A stretch of 12,163 bases of DNA. Source: Pedobacter sp. (GTDB taxonomy: Bacteria > Bacteroidota > Bacteroidia > Sphingobacteriales > Sphingobacteriaceae). Below, in pieces: positions 1 to 6,676 of the stretch. Location of the stretch: the NCBI GenBank assembly GCA_028287885.1, contig JAQBOT010000193.1, positions 1 to 12,163 of the forward strand, in the 5' to 3' direction. The notes beneath the pieces were generated by a model that had not been told where the DNA came from, did not search any database, and saw nothing but the letters and a program-made list of their open reading frames with translations. The stretch's first letter is position 1. Every line of letters begins with the position of its first letter. The position numbers and the translations under genes were made by a program.

Positions 1-96
1 ATTCAAAGTGCTTATACGCTTATCATTTCTGGAATTAATTGTGCAGGCTAATAAAAGTAGGGCAGTAATGCTTATTAAGGTAAAAAGTCTTTTCAT
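1..96 (-). CDS. Lipoprotein, N-terminal fragment (cut by window edge)
   Basis: An open frame on the minus strand starts at an ATG at 96-94 and runs off the left edge after 32 codons. It begins MKRLFTLISITALLLLAC: a short basic start, a hydrophobic helix at about residues 5-16 and a lipobox ending LLAC with the lipidated cysteine at 18, so this is a type II (lipoprotein) signal peptide. After the cysteine the residues are polar (TINSRNDKR), as expected for a mature lipoprotein. It lies 31 bp downstream of the kdsB stop codon on the same strand, so it is probably the last visible member of the trpS-dNK-kdsB operon. The product should be exported and anchored to a membrane. The family cannot be told from this fragment. 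Confidence 0.72.
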   Translation of the reverse strand, partial: MKRLFTLISITALLLLACTINSRNDKRISTLN

Positions 97-127
97 GCAG
101 AGTGTAATAAATCCTAAATATAGAAAA

Positions 128-868
128 TTAATTATCCTCAGCCGGAAGGATTTTCTTCAGATCTTCGGGCGTATCAATCGCGAGAGTTTCGATTGACGTG
201 ACTGCAGTGTGGATTTTAAACCCATTCTCTATCCAGCGCAGCTGTTCCAGGCTTTCGGCTTTTTCCAGTAAAGAAGGGGCAAGCCTAGTTATCTCCAATA
301 AGGCCGCTCTTGAATAACCATATATGCCGATGTGCTTGTAGAACTGATGGGCTTTCAACCAGGATGTTTTGTCCAGGCCGCGCAGAAATGGAATGGTTTC
401 CCGACTAAAATAAATTGCTTGTTGCATCGCGTTTACCACCACCTTGGGTTGGTTCTGGTTAAACAATTCTGCCTCCGAATAGATTTCTTTGATCAAGGTT
501 GCGAGCTGTACTTGGGGGTCATCGAAGCAGGAAATCAATAAATCAATCTGCTCCGGATCAATGAAGGGCTCGTCTCCCTGGATATTAATAATAATATCAA
601 AATCAGGGTGCATCTTAGCGGCTTCTGCACAACGGTCTGTTCCGCTTTGATGTGTAGTACTTGTATATTGAAAACGACCTCCAAAGCGGATCACCTCATC
701 GGCAATACGTACGTCATCGGTTGCAACAATAACCTGGTCAAGCTTAGCACATTTCGAGGCTTGTTCATAGACCCTTTGGATCATACTTTTACCATTGATG
801 TCTACAAGCGGCTTCCCAGGGAACCGAGTTGACGCATATCTGGCTGGTATGATCCCAAGGGTTTTCAT
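128..868 (-). CDS. kdsB: 3-deoxy-manno-octulosonate cytidylyltransferase (CMP-KDO synthetase)
   Basis: This enzyme activates KDO with CTP to give CMP-KDO, the donor for the inner core of lipopolysaccharide, and acts in the cytosol. The 246-residue protein has the usual length. The nucleotide-binding start IIPARYASTRFPGKP is at residues 6-20, HQSGTDR at 73-79, the metal-binding NIQGDEP at 95-101, YKHIGIYGY at 177-185, ESLEQLRW at 205-212 and IDTPEDL at 231-237. I chose the ATG at 868-866, because KdsB proteins begin only a few residues before the IIPARYAS motif. The frame stays open to an ATG at 907, which would add 13 residues and overlap the upstream kinase by 29 bp. With the chosen start the gap to the kinase stop is 10 bp, which supports co-transcription. 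Confidence 0.95.
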   Translation of the reverse strand: MKTLGIIPARYASTRFPGKPLVDINGKSMIQRVYEQASKCAKLDQVIVATDDVRIADEVIRFGGRFQYTSTTHQSGTDRCAEAAKMHPDFDIIINIQGDEPFIDPEQIDLLISCFDDPQVQLATLIKEIYSEAELFNQNQPKVVVNAMQQAIYFSRETIPFLRGLDKTSWLKAHQFYKHIGIYGYSRAALLEITRLAPSLLEKAESLEQLRWIENGFKIHTAVTSIETLAIDTPEDLKKILPAEDN

Positions 869-878
869 TTGATGGCGG

Positions 879-1493
879 TTAAAAAAGTCCGTGAATTTCT
901 GCTTCAATTGCCTGTATTACAGTTCCGAGATCTTCTGGATTATTGCTAAAATCAAGCTTATCCTTATCTAAGATCAACAACTTTCCCTGGTTGTAGCCTT
1001 TGATCCAGGTTTCATATTTTTCATTCAGTTTCGCAAGATAATCAATTCTGATGCTGGCTTCATATTCCCGGCCACGACGCTGAATGTTGTTTACCAGTGT
1101 TGGCACGGAAGCTCTTAAATAAACCAGTAAATCGGGTGGCTTTATGAATGAAGTGATGTTCTGAAAAATTGCTCGGTAATTGTCGTGGTCTCTGCTGGTC
1201 ATTAAGCCCATTTCATGAAGGTTTTCCGCAAAAATGTATGCATCTTCATAAATTGTTCTGTCTTGTATCACGTTCCGGTTAAAGTTTTGGATTTCTACGA
1301 TCTGTTCAAAACGACTATTCAAAAAGTAGATCTGGAGGTTAAAACTCCAGCGCTTCATGTCGCTATAAAAATCTTCCAGGTAGGGATTGTTCTCGACGGC
1401 CTCATACAAGGGTTCCCAGCCATAGTTTTTAGCAAGTAGACTTGTTAAAGTTGTTTTTCCGGCACCTATGTTACCGACTATTGCGATGTGCAT
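879..1493 (-). CDS. Deoxynucleoside kinase (dAdo/dGuo kinase family)
   Basis: A 204-residue P-loop kinase of the deoxynucleoside kinase family, which phosphorylates deoxynucleosides (typically deoxyadenosine or deoxyguanosine in bacteria) in nucleotide salvage. The P-loop GNIGAGKTT is at residues 7-15, the catalytic and substrate-contacting glutamate of the LYEAVE segment is at 31, the DRTIYED (DRS-like) motif is at 78-84 and the arginine-rich lid RRGREYE is at 139-145. The length is normal. The start ATG at 1493-1491 puts the P-loop six residues in, as is usual. It sits 48 bp after trpS and 10 bp before kdsB, all on the minus strand, so it is the middle of a probable operon. Substrate preference (dA, dG or broad) cannot be read from the sequence alone. 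Confidence 0.9.
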   Translation of the reverse strand: MHIAIVGNIGAGKTTLTSLLAKNYGWEPLYEAVENNPYLEDFYSDMKRWSFNLQIYFLNSRFEQIVEIQNFNRNVIQDRTIYEDAYIFAENLHEMGLMTSRDHDNYRAIFQNITSFIKPPDLLVYLRASVPTLVNNIQRRGREYEASIRIDYLAKLNEKYETWIKGYNQGKLLILDKDKLDFSNNPEDLGTVIQAIEAEIHGLF

Positions 1494-1541
1494 ATGTAAT
1501 GTTTTGAAGAATCGTATTGAGAATTATAAAGTTAGCTGGAA

Positions 1542-2540
1542 TTAAAAAGGCTTAAAGCCGATCAGTTCACGTACTTCGCGAATTGTTTTCTGTGCACTTT
1601 CTCTTGCTTTCAGGGCACCATGCTTTGCTACTTGGCGCAAATAGGAGGTGTCTTTTGCAATGTCTTCGATTCTCTCCCGAATAGGGGTGTTGAAAATTAT
1701 CATATCCTCTGCCAATTGCTTCTTAAAATCACCGTAACGGATGGCTTGACGGTTATACAGCTCGTCAAAGTGGTTTACTGTATCTGGCAAGGATACAATC
1801 TTCATCAATTCGAAGAGATTCTGAATGGCTTCAGGCTTCTCTTGATTGTCTGAAGTTGGTCCAGCATCGGTTACCGCTCTGGATACTTTCTTGCGGATGA
1901 TCTCCGGGCTGTCTGATAAATAGATACAGTTCGCATCTCCCTCAGATTTTCCCATTTTTCCTTTTCCATCAAGTCCGGGCACTTTAACCAGATTTGAGGA
2001 ATAGTTAAAGGCGTAAGGCTCAGGGAAGTAATCAGCATTATATAAACGATTGAAGCGATTACCAAAAGTCCGGGTCATTTCCAAATGTTGCTCCTGGTCT
2101 TTCCCTACAGGTACTTTGGTTGCTTTGTGAATTAAGATGTCTGCGGCCATCAATGATGGATAGGTCAATAAGCCGGCGTTAACATTATCTGGCTGCGACC
2201 TCACTTTATCTTTAAATGAGGTGCTTCTTTCCAGTTCACCCATGTATGCATTCATGTTCAAATACAAGTAGAGCTCTGCAACTTCCGGAACATCAGATTG
2301 TACATATATGGTTGTTTCTTCCGGATTGATTCCGCAAGCAAGGTATTCTACGAGCACGTGCTTTACGTAACCGTGCAGATCGGAAGGCGTGGGATGCGTG
2401 GTTAAAGAATGTAAATCAGCAATAAAAAAGTAGCAGTTGTATTCATGCTGCATCTTGATGAAATTGCTTACAGCACCAAAATAGTTTCCTAAATGTAATT
2501 TGCCAGTTGGGCGAATGCCGCTAACTACGGTTTCTTTCAT
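1542..2540 (-). CDS. trpS: Tryptophan-tRNA ligase
   Basis: A class I aminoacyl-tRNA synthetase that charges tRNA-Trp in the cytosol. The protein has 332 residues, typical of bacterial TrpRS. The HIGH-equivalent HLGN is at residues 16-19 within the PTGKLHLGNY segment, the substrate-pocket stretch YPSLMAADIL is at about 127-136, VGKDQEQH is at 145-152 and the KMSKS-equivalent KMGKS is at 195-199. I chose the ATG at 2540-2538, which gives the usual start close to SGIRPTGKLHLGN. An in-frame ATG at 2567 would add nine residues (MSFFANFGL) that the family does not normally have. It is the first gene of the leftward cluster, with 434 gene-free bases upstream. Confidence 0.95.
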   Translation of the reverse strand: MKETVVSGIRPTGKLHLGNYFGAVSNFIKMQHEYNCYFFIADLHSLTTHPTPSDLHGYVKHVLVEYLACGINPEETTIYVQSDVPEVAELYLYLNMNAYMGELERSTSFKDKVRSQPDNVNAGLLTYPSLMAADILIHKATKVPVGKDQEQHLEMTRTFGNRFNRLYNADYFPEPYAFNYSSNLVKVPGLDGKGKMGKSEGDANCIYLSDSPEIIRKKVSRAVTDAGPTSDNQEKPEAIQNLFELMKIVSLPDTVNHFDELYNRQAIRYGDFKKQLAEDMIIFNTPIRERIEDIAKDTSYLRQVAKHGALKARESAQKTIREVRELIGFKPF

Positions 2541-2740
2541 GAGGCCGAAATTAGCAAAAAAGGACAACCGGATTTCATATTTATTACGATTTTACCCGAA
2601 ACTGCTCATTTTAATTCAGGTGTAAAGGAAATCCAGGAATGCAGATCTGAATTGTAAACTTATTTCAATAATATCTTGTCTCTCGTTTAAACGATAATAC
2701 CTACAAAATACAAGGAAAAGCAGCATAAGACAGTTGTAAG

Positions 2741-2842
2741 TCGCTTGCACACTTATGGGGCTCCTCTAGGGGTTTTGTAGGGCTCTTCTAGGGCCTTGCT
2801 AGGGCCCCAAGCCCTACAAACACCCTAGGAATGCCCAAGCGA
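2741..2842. repeat. Palindromic element of 11-bp tandem repeats
   Basis: Within the gene-free stretch 2541-2974, five consecutive 11-bp units start at 2755, 2766, 2777, 2788 and 2799. Examples are CTAGGGGTTTT, GTAGGGCTCTT, CTAGGGCCTTG and CTAGGGCCCCA, and the shared core is TAGGGC. Two further units at 2810 and 2821 are the same core in reverse orientation (AGCCCTACAAA, CACCCTAGGAA). As a result 2766-2784 and 2810-2828 are inverted repeats, with 17 of 19 positions pairing around a 25-bp loop. An outer pair, TCGCTTG at 2741-2747 and CAAGCGA at 2836-2842, may mark the ends. The element is clearly richer in GC than its flanks. Its function is unknown; a REP/MITE-like dispersed repeat or a protein-binding array are both possible. 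Confidence 0.75.
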
Positions 2843-2961
2843 TACCTATGCGAATCCTGCACAAATTGCAAGTCAATGTTTATCGTGTCCAAACCAACTG
2901 CTGAATTGTTTTAACCAACCTACACCCAAACAAAAGAGCGGGTCGCTAAACAAGTTTTTTA

Positions 2962-2969
2962 TATTTTTG
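2962..2969 (+). promoter_or_regulatory. Possible -7 element before the acyltransferase
   Basis: TATTTTTG matches the Bacteroidota -7 consensus TAnnTTTG and ends 5 bp before the ATG at 2975. No TTTG lies at the expected -33 distance. If used, the transcript would start at or next to the start codon. This is weak evidence, because the motif arises easily in AT-rich DNA. Confidence 0.25.
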
Positions 2970-2974
2970 GGCAG

Positions 2975-3709
2975 ATGATCAAACGCTTACGTCAGCTTCA
3001 CAGGAGCTATTACTTATTCATATTGCTGTTGTTGTCGGTTTTATTTTATCCTTTCCTGTACCTCGCTGCATCAAATGAAAAATGGTATGGATATTTAAAT
3101 ACCCTGAGGATCTTACATAGTCGCTTATCCAGCCTGCTAAGTGGTATTTCCTACAATTTTGCTTATGAAACTCCGCTTCAAGAAAATCAAACCTATATCT
3201 ATTGCGCCAATCATACCTCCAACTTAGACATCATGATCATGTGTGTGTTGGCTAAACGCAACTTCCATTTTATGGGCAAAGATGAACTGCTGAAGCACCC
3301 CATACTAAAGTTTTTTTTCCGGTCCATAGATATTCCTGTTAATAGGGATAGCCGGATCTCTGCATTTCGTGCATTTAGCAAGGCTGGACACAATCTTAAA
3401 GCAGGCATGAGCCTGATCATTTTTCCCGAGGGAGGAATCAGCGATCATCAGTATCCACCGAGGTTAATGGAATTTAAAAATGGACCTTTCCGACTTGCAA
3501 TAGAGAACAACATTCCGATTGTACCGGTAAGCATTACAAATGCCTGGAAGTTAATGTGGGATGACGGAAGTAATACTGGAAGCCGCCCAGGGCGCTGTGA
3601 TATTTACATCCATAAGCCTATCTTTACACAAAGTTTATTGGTCGGGGATGACGCGCTATTAAAAGATGAAGTCTTCAAATTAATCGAAAGTAAATTGGCG
3701 TACAAATGA
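2975..3709 (+). CDS. 1-acyl-sn-glycerol-3-phosphate acyltransferase family (PlsC-like)
   Basis: A 244-residue membrane-associated acyltransferase of the PlsC/LPLAT family, which transfers an acyl chain to lysophosphatidic acid or a similar lyso-lipid in phospholipid synthesis. A hydrophobic N-terminal helix spans about residues 12-32. The catalytic HX4D motif is NHTSNLD with H80 and D85, block II is IPVNRDSR at 120-127, block III is FPEGG at 150-154 and block IV is IPIVPVSI at 180-187. Block III reads FPEGGIS instead of the common FPEGTRS, a tolerated variant. The stop codon overlaps the gatC start by ATGA (3706-3709), so the two are almost certainly translated from one mRNA. The family is certain; the exact lyso-substrate is not. 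Confidence 0.88.
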   Translation: MIKRLRQLHRSYYLFILLLLSVLFYPFLYLAASNEKWYGYLNTLRILHSRLSSLLSGISYNFAYETPLQENQTYIYCANHTSNLDIMIMCVLAKRNFHFMGKDELLKHPILKFFFRSIDIPVNRDSRISAFRAFSKAGHNLKAGMSLIIFPEGGISDHQYPPRLMEFKNGPFRLAIENNIPIVPVSITNAWKLMWDDGSNTGSRPGRCDIYIHKPIFTQSLLVGDDALLKDEVFKLIESKLAYK

Positions 3710-3996
3710 ATATAAGTAAGGACACGATCTATAAAGTTGCAGATTTAGCTAGAATTGATATTAAGGAAGAAGAAGTTCCTGGCTTGATCCAGGAAATGAG
3801 TAAGATCCTTACTTTTATGGAACAGCTTAATGAACTGGATACGACTACAGTTGAGCCATTGGTGTACATGAATGAGGAAGTAAATGTTTGGCGGGAAGAT
3901 GAGGTTAAGAATCAATTGGACCTTGACCAAGGATTGGGGAACGCTGCACTTCGAAATGAAAGGTTTTTCCTGGTGCCAAAGATTATAGAAAAGTGA
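3706..3996 (+). CDS. gatC: Asp-tRNA(Asn)/Glu-tRNA(Gln) amidotransferase subunit C
   Basis: GatC is the small scaffold subunit of the GatCAB amidotransferase, which converts Glu-tRNA(Gln) and/or Asp-tRNA(Asn) to the correct amidated forms in organisms that lack the matching synthetase. The 96-residue length is typical. The family hallmarks are present: the VADLARIDI helix near the N terminus (residues 11-19), the LNELDTTTVEP segment at 41-51 and the VPKIIEK tail. GatC wraps around GatA, but gatA and gatB are not in this window, so the subunit genes are unlinked, as is common in Bacteroidota. The start overlaps the acyltransferase stop by 4 bp, which suggests translational coupling. Confidence 0.92.
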   Translation: MNISKDTIYKVADLARIDIKEEEVPGLIQEMSKILTFMEQLNELDTTTVEPLVYMNEEVNVWREDEVKNQLDLDQGLGNAALRNERFFLVPKIIEK

Positions 3997-4049
3997 GCAA
4001 TGCTGTAACATTAGGCATGCAGCCGGTGTCTTAAACAAAAACCAGAATT

Positions 4050-4814
4050 ATGCCCATGGAAAACCCATTAATCAATATCAAAGATATCGGCCGTAAATAC
4101 GTCATCGGCGCAGAAGTTATCCACGCGCTAAAGTCGGTAACCTTAGATATACATAAAGGTGAGTTTGTTGCATTAATGGGCCCATCAGGATCTGGAAAGT
4201 CAACTTTAATGAACATACTGGGCTGTCTAGATACGCCCAGCAAGGGAGATTATATTTTGAATGGCATAAATGTTAGTCACATGACTGATAATGACCTTGC
4301 CGAAGTCCGCAACCAGGAAATTGGCTTTGTTTTCCAAACGTTCAACTTGCTGCCAAGATCAACCGCTTTAGATAATGTTGCCCTGCCATTGATCTATGCC
4401 GGTGCAAATAAAGCTGAGCGTGAAACAAGAGCAAGACAAGCATTGGAGAATGTTGGATTGGGAAATCGGGTAACCCACAAGCCAAATGAGTTGTCGGGTG
4501 GACAGCGTCAGCGGGTAGCAGTAGCCAGAGCGCTTATCAACAATCCTTCGATCATTCTTGCCGATGAGCCTACAGGAAACTTAGATACCAAGACTTCTAT
4601 TGAGATTATGGGGCTTTTGGAAGAGATCCACAGCAAAGGAAACACAATCATATTGGTAACTCACGAAGAGGATATCGCCCAACATGCCCACCGGATCGTA
4701 CGTATGCGGGACGGCTTGATCGAGAATGATTATCTGAATCCAGATATCAAAACTGTATCGCCACGCTTAAGCAAACTGGAAGAAGCCGGTGACGACTTCG
4801 AAAAAATTGGATAA
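4050..4814 (+). CDS. ABC transporter ATP-binding protein, MacB/LolD type
   Basis: A 254-residue cytoplasmic ATPase subunit that energises FtsX/MacB-type permeases (macrolide, lipoprotein or peptide export). All nucleotide-binding motifs are intact: Walker [10 protein letters not shown] at residues 44-52, Q-loop Q96, signature LSGGQRQR at 148-155, Walker B ending LADEP at 170-174, D-loop NLDT at 177-180 and switch H205. The NILGCLD and [15 protein letters not shown] segments are characteristic of the MacB/LolD subfamily. Translation may start at codon 1 or at the second ATG (4056). It follows gatC by 53 bp and ends 1 bp before the cobalamin adenosyltransferase ATG. No permease is adjacent; the candidate partner lies about 3 kb downstream at 7950-9194. 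Confidence 0.92.
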   Translation: MPMENPLINIKDIGRKYVIGAEVIHALKSVTLDIHKGEFVALMGPSGSGKSTLMNILGCLDTPSKGDYILNGINVSHMTDNDLAEVRNQEIGFVFQTFNLLPRSTALDNVALPLIYAGANKAERETRARQALENVGLGNRVTHKPNELSGGQRQRVAVARALINNPSIILADEPTGNLDTKTSIEIMGLLEEIHSKGNTIILVTHEEDIAQHAHRIVRMRDGLIENDYLNPDIKTVSPRLSKLEEAGDDFEKIG

Positions 4815-4815
4815 A

Positions 4816-5364
4816 ATGAAAATATATACAAGGACCGGCGACAAGGGATCGACATCACTGATCGGCGGTACCCGGGTGCCTAAATATCACCTTCGCATCG
4901 AAGCTTACGGCACGGTTGACGAGCTAAACTCGTATATTGGCCTAATTATGTGTCAGGATATTAGTACACATCAACAGACAATCCTGAAAGAAATACAGGA
5001 TCGTCTCTTCACAGTAGGGGCCTCGCTTGCGGCTGATCCAGAAACTTCGAGAATGAAGATTCCAGATCTTAAGCCTGAAGACGTGCTGCTGCTTGAAAGC
5101 GAGATGGACGCCATGAATGAAGTTTTGCCAGAGCTTAGACACTTCATTCTACCCGGCGGAAATACGGTAGTTTCTTATTGTCATATAGCCCGCTGCGTAT
5201 GCCGAAGAGCAGAGCGGATTACCGTTCATTTGGCTACAGAGAGCTATGTTGACGAAAATATGACCGTTTATCTAAACCGTTTAAGCGATTATTTATTTGT
5301 TTTGGCTAGAAAACTAAACTTTGATGCCAAAACAGAGGAAAACACCTGGCTACCAAGGATTTAA
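4816..5364 (+). CDS. Cob(I)alamin adenosyltransferase, PduO type
   Basis: Transfers the adenosyl group of ATP to cob(I)alamin, making adenosylcobalamin for B12-dependent enzymes; such enzymes are trimeric and cytosolic. The 182-residue protein has the N-terminal ATP-binding loop TRTGDKGST at residues 5-13, YGTVDELNS at 31-39, FILPGG at 110-115, the arginine-rich CRRAER at 129-134 and NRLSDYLFVLAR at 154-165, the classic PduO/MMAB signature. I chose the ATG at 4816, which gives the family's normal MKIYTRTGDKG start. The upstream ATG at 4789 would overlap the ATPase gene by 26 bp and add nine unrelated residues. The gap to the ATPase stop is one base, so the two are likely co-translated, although no functional link is obvious. 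Confidence 0.93.
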   Translation: MKIYTRTGDKGSTSLIGGTRVPKYHLRIEAYGTVDELNSYIGLIMCQDISTHQQTILKEIQDRLFTVGASLAADPETSRMKIPDLKPEDVLLLESEMDAMNEVLPELRHFILPGGNTVVSYCHIARCVCRRAERITVHLATESYVDENMTVYLNRLSDYLFVLARKLNFDAKTEENTWLPRI

Positions 5365-5380
5365 TTTTTATAACAAATAG

Positions 5381-5413
5381 TTTGTTTCCATGAAGTATTT
5401 TATTATACTTTTG
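5381..5413 (+). promoter_or_regulatory. Bacteroidota-type promoter (-33 TTTG, -7 TACTTTTG)
   Basis: TTTG at 5381-5384 and TACTTTTG at 5406-5413 match the -33/-7 consensus (TTTG, TAnnTTTG) with 21 bp between them, within the usual range. The ATG of the DUF2795 gene follows 32 bp later, leaving a short leader. It sits in the 81-bp gap after the adenosyltransferase gene, so the small gene can be transcribed independently. Confidence 0.65.
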
Positions 5414-5445
5414 CGGGAATAAAATTGGATAACTAATTTAAACAT

Positions 5446-5667
5446 ATGTATTGGACATTAGAACTCGCATCGCATTTGGAAGACGCTCCATGGCCTGCAA
5501 CAAAAGACGAATTAATTGACTACGGAATCAGATCTGGCGCACCAGTTGAGGTGATTGAAAATTTACAAGCCTTAGAAGATGATGGTGAACCTTATGAAAC
5601 CATCGAAGAGATTTGGCCGGATTATCCTACAAAAGACGACTTCTTCTTTAACGAAGACGAGTATTAA
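5446..5667 (+). CDS. DUF2795 domain-containing small acidic protein
   Basis: A 73-residue, strongly acidic soluble protein with no signal peptide or membrane segment. The start, MYWTLELASHLEDAPWPATKDELIDYGIRSG cut into its parts, shows LEDAPWPATKDEL at residues 11-23 and a following helical stretch to about 45, which I recognise as the DUF2795 fold. The tail IEEIWPDYPTKDDF (53-66) ending in NEDEY is typical of the form conserved across Bacteroidota. Its function is not established. It has its own promoter and a strong terminator 10 bp after the stop, so it is a stand-alone, probably well expressed unit. Confidence 0.85.
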   Translation: MYWTLELASHLEDAPWPATKDELIDYGIRSGAPVEVIENLQALEDDGEPYETIEEIWPDYPTKDDFFFNEDEY

Positions 5668-5677
5668 AATACAAACC

Positions 5678-5711
5678 AAAAAAAAGCCCCGCATTGCGGG
5701 GCTTTTTTTTT
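5678..5711 (+). terminator. Rho-independent terminator after the DUF2795 gene
   Basis: A perfect 8-bp stem, AGCCCCGC at 5685-5692 and GCGGGGCT at 5696-5703, with an ATT loop. An A-run precedes it and a T-run of about nine follows it. The A-run on the left makes it potentially bidirectional. Confidence 0.95.
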
Positions 5712-5796
5712 GGAACGAAGATTGTTTATGAAATGTCATGAGAGTTCTTTTACTCTGCAAAAACAAAATTATCAACTTAATCTAAAATTTACAATT

Positions 5797-5955
5797 ATGG
5801 GAAATTTACTTTATCTGGTTGCTGTAGTATTAATAATACTATGGATTATTGGCTTTTTCTTTCACGGCTTTGGTGATGTAGGTGGCTTGATCCACATCTT
5901 ACTAGTAATCGCGGTCATTGCAATCATTTTAAAATTAATCAACCGAGCTGCTTAG
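5797..5955 (+). CDS. Small membrane protein, lmo0937 family
   Basis: A 52-residue, almost wholly hydrophobic protein: MGNLLYLVAVVLIILWIIGFF forms one helix (about residues 3-22), HGFGDVGGLIH is a short turn, and ILLVIAVIAIILKLI forms a second helix (about 33-48). This two-helix layout with a Gly/His-rich turn matches the lmo0937/YtxH-like family of tiny membrane proteins, whose function is unknown and which are often stress-related. I chose the ATG at 5797. The frame stays open to 5710, but that start would lie inside the preceding terminator and would add a charged, non-conserved N-terminal extension. Terminators on both sides make it a single-gene unit. Confidence 0.8.
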   Translation: MGNLLYLVAVVLIILWIIGFFFHGFGDVGGLIHILLVIAVIAIILKLINRAA

Positions 5956-5966
5956 TATAAACAACA

Positions 5967-5998
5967 AGGCTTCTGAAATCACTCAGAAGCCTTTTTTT
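5967..5998. terminator. Terminator of the 52-residue membrane protein, overlapping the ispD 3' end
   Basis: A perfect 10-bp stem, AGGCTTCTGA at 5967-5976 and TCAGAAGCCT at 5983-5992, with a 6-bp loop and a run of T to 5998. On the plus strand it is a good rho-independent terminator. The convergent ispD gene ends inside the loop (stop at 5981-5979), so the right arm encodes the last IspD residues. On the minus strand the following bases are only moderately T-rich. Confidence 0.88.
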
Positions 5999-6659
5999 GT
6001 AAGAAAAGCGATGCAAGGACCAGATCTTCCTTATACGTAATTTTTATATTTTCCCTTTCTCCATTGATGACATGAACGGGATAACCTGCGCGTTCAACAA
6101 CCGATGCATCGTCAGTAAACTCGTTTCTAAAGGGCTGGAGGTACGCTTTCTTAAGTTGCTCTATACGAAACGTTTGTGGCGTTTGGATGAGGACCAGTTT
6201 ATTCCTATCCAAAGCTTCTGTTTTTTCTTCAGAAATAATTCTTCTTACTGAGTCAGTTGGTGTAATTCCAACCACAGCATTCCCGTTTTCTTCTGCGTTC
6301 TGAAAGCAACTTAGGATTAGTTTGGTTGATACCAGCGGTCGTACTGCATCATGAATTGCAACAATTGCTTCTCCTTTTATGTCCGCCAAACCGTTCTTAA
6401 CGGAGAAAAATCGCTCATTACCGCCGCTAACCACCCGGTGCGGAATCGTAAAATCATGTTGTTGACACAAATGCTCCCAGGTTTGCTGATGATGAATGTT
6501 GAGCACGAGAATGAGTTCAGGCTGAAGGCAGCAGGCATAAAAGGCTTGCAGCGTATGCATAAGAACAGGCTTGCCCTCAAGCAACAAAAACTGCTTGGGC
6601 GAGGAGCTTTCCATACGGCTACCTGATCCTCCTGCAACAATAATGGCGTAATATTTCAT
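5979..6659 (-). CDS. ispD: 2-C-methyl-D-erythritol 4-phosphate cytidylyltransferase
   Basis: Catalyses CTP + MEP to CDP-ME, the third step of the non-mevalonate (MEP) isoprenoid pathway, in the cytosol. The 226-residue protein has the CTP-binding loop VAGGSGSRM at residues 8-16, PKQF at 21-24, the HDAVRPL block at 103-109, TPTDSV at 133-138, QTPQTF at 159-164, TDDASVVE at 182-189 and NIKITYKEDL at 204-213, all standard for IspD. The start ATG at 6659-6657 gives the usual short lead to AGG. It lies 77 bp downstream of queA on the same strand, but a hairpin stands between them, so separate transcription is likely. Its last codons lie in a convergent terminator. Confidence 0.95.
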   Translation of the reverse strand: MKYYAIIVAGGSGSRMESSSPKQFLLLEGKPVLMHTLQAFYACCLQPELILVLNIHHQQTWEHLCQQHDFTIPHRVVSGGNERFFSVKNGLADIKGEAIVAIHDAVRPLVSTKLILSCFQNAEENGNAVVGITPTDSVRRIISEEKTEALDRNKLVLIQTPQTFRIEQLKKAYLQPFRNEFTDDASVVERAGYPVHVINGERENIKITYKEDLVLASLFLQKKASE

Positions 6660-6676
6660 TTATCGAATATCCTCTA

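Noticed and set aside
8..196. Plus-strand 62-residue reading frame at the left edge
   Set aside because: It is antisense to the lipoprotein start and the kdsB 3' end, and has no recognisable features.
195..200. KMGKS-type substitutions in TrpS as evidence of a defective enzyme (protein residues 195-199)
   Set aside because: Glycine at the third position of KMSKS occurs in functional synthetases, and the rest of the active site is intact.
869..907. Longer KdsB N terminus (extra 13 residues)
   Set aside because: It overlaps the kinase gene by 29 bp and puts a non-conserved stretch before the motif that normally begins the protein.
2755..2831. TAG-rich repeats near trpS as a TRAP-type (NAG repeat) tryptophan regulation site
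   Set aside because: TRAP sites have triplets about 5 bases apart in the leader RNA of trp genes. Here the period is 11, the array is over 200 bp upstream of trpS, and the purine-rich strand is the opposite one.
2741..2842. CRISPR array
   Set aside because: The units are 11 bp, contiguous, degenerate and partly inverted, with no unique spacers and no cas genes.
5710..5796. Longer N terminus of the 52-residue membrane protein
   Set aside because: It would begin in the T-run of the preceding terminator and add a polar stretch that does not fit this family of tiny membrane proteins.
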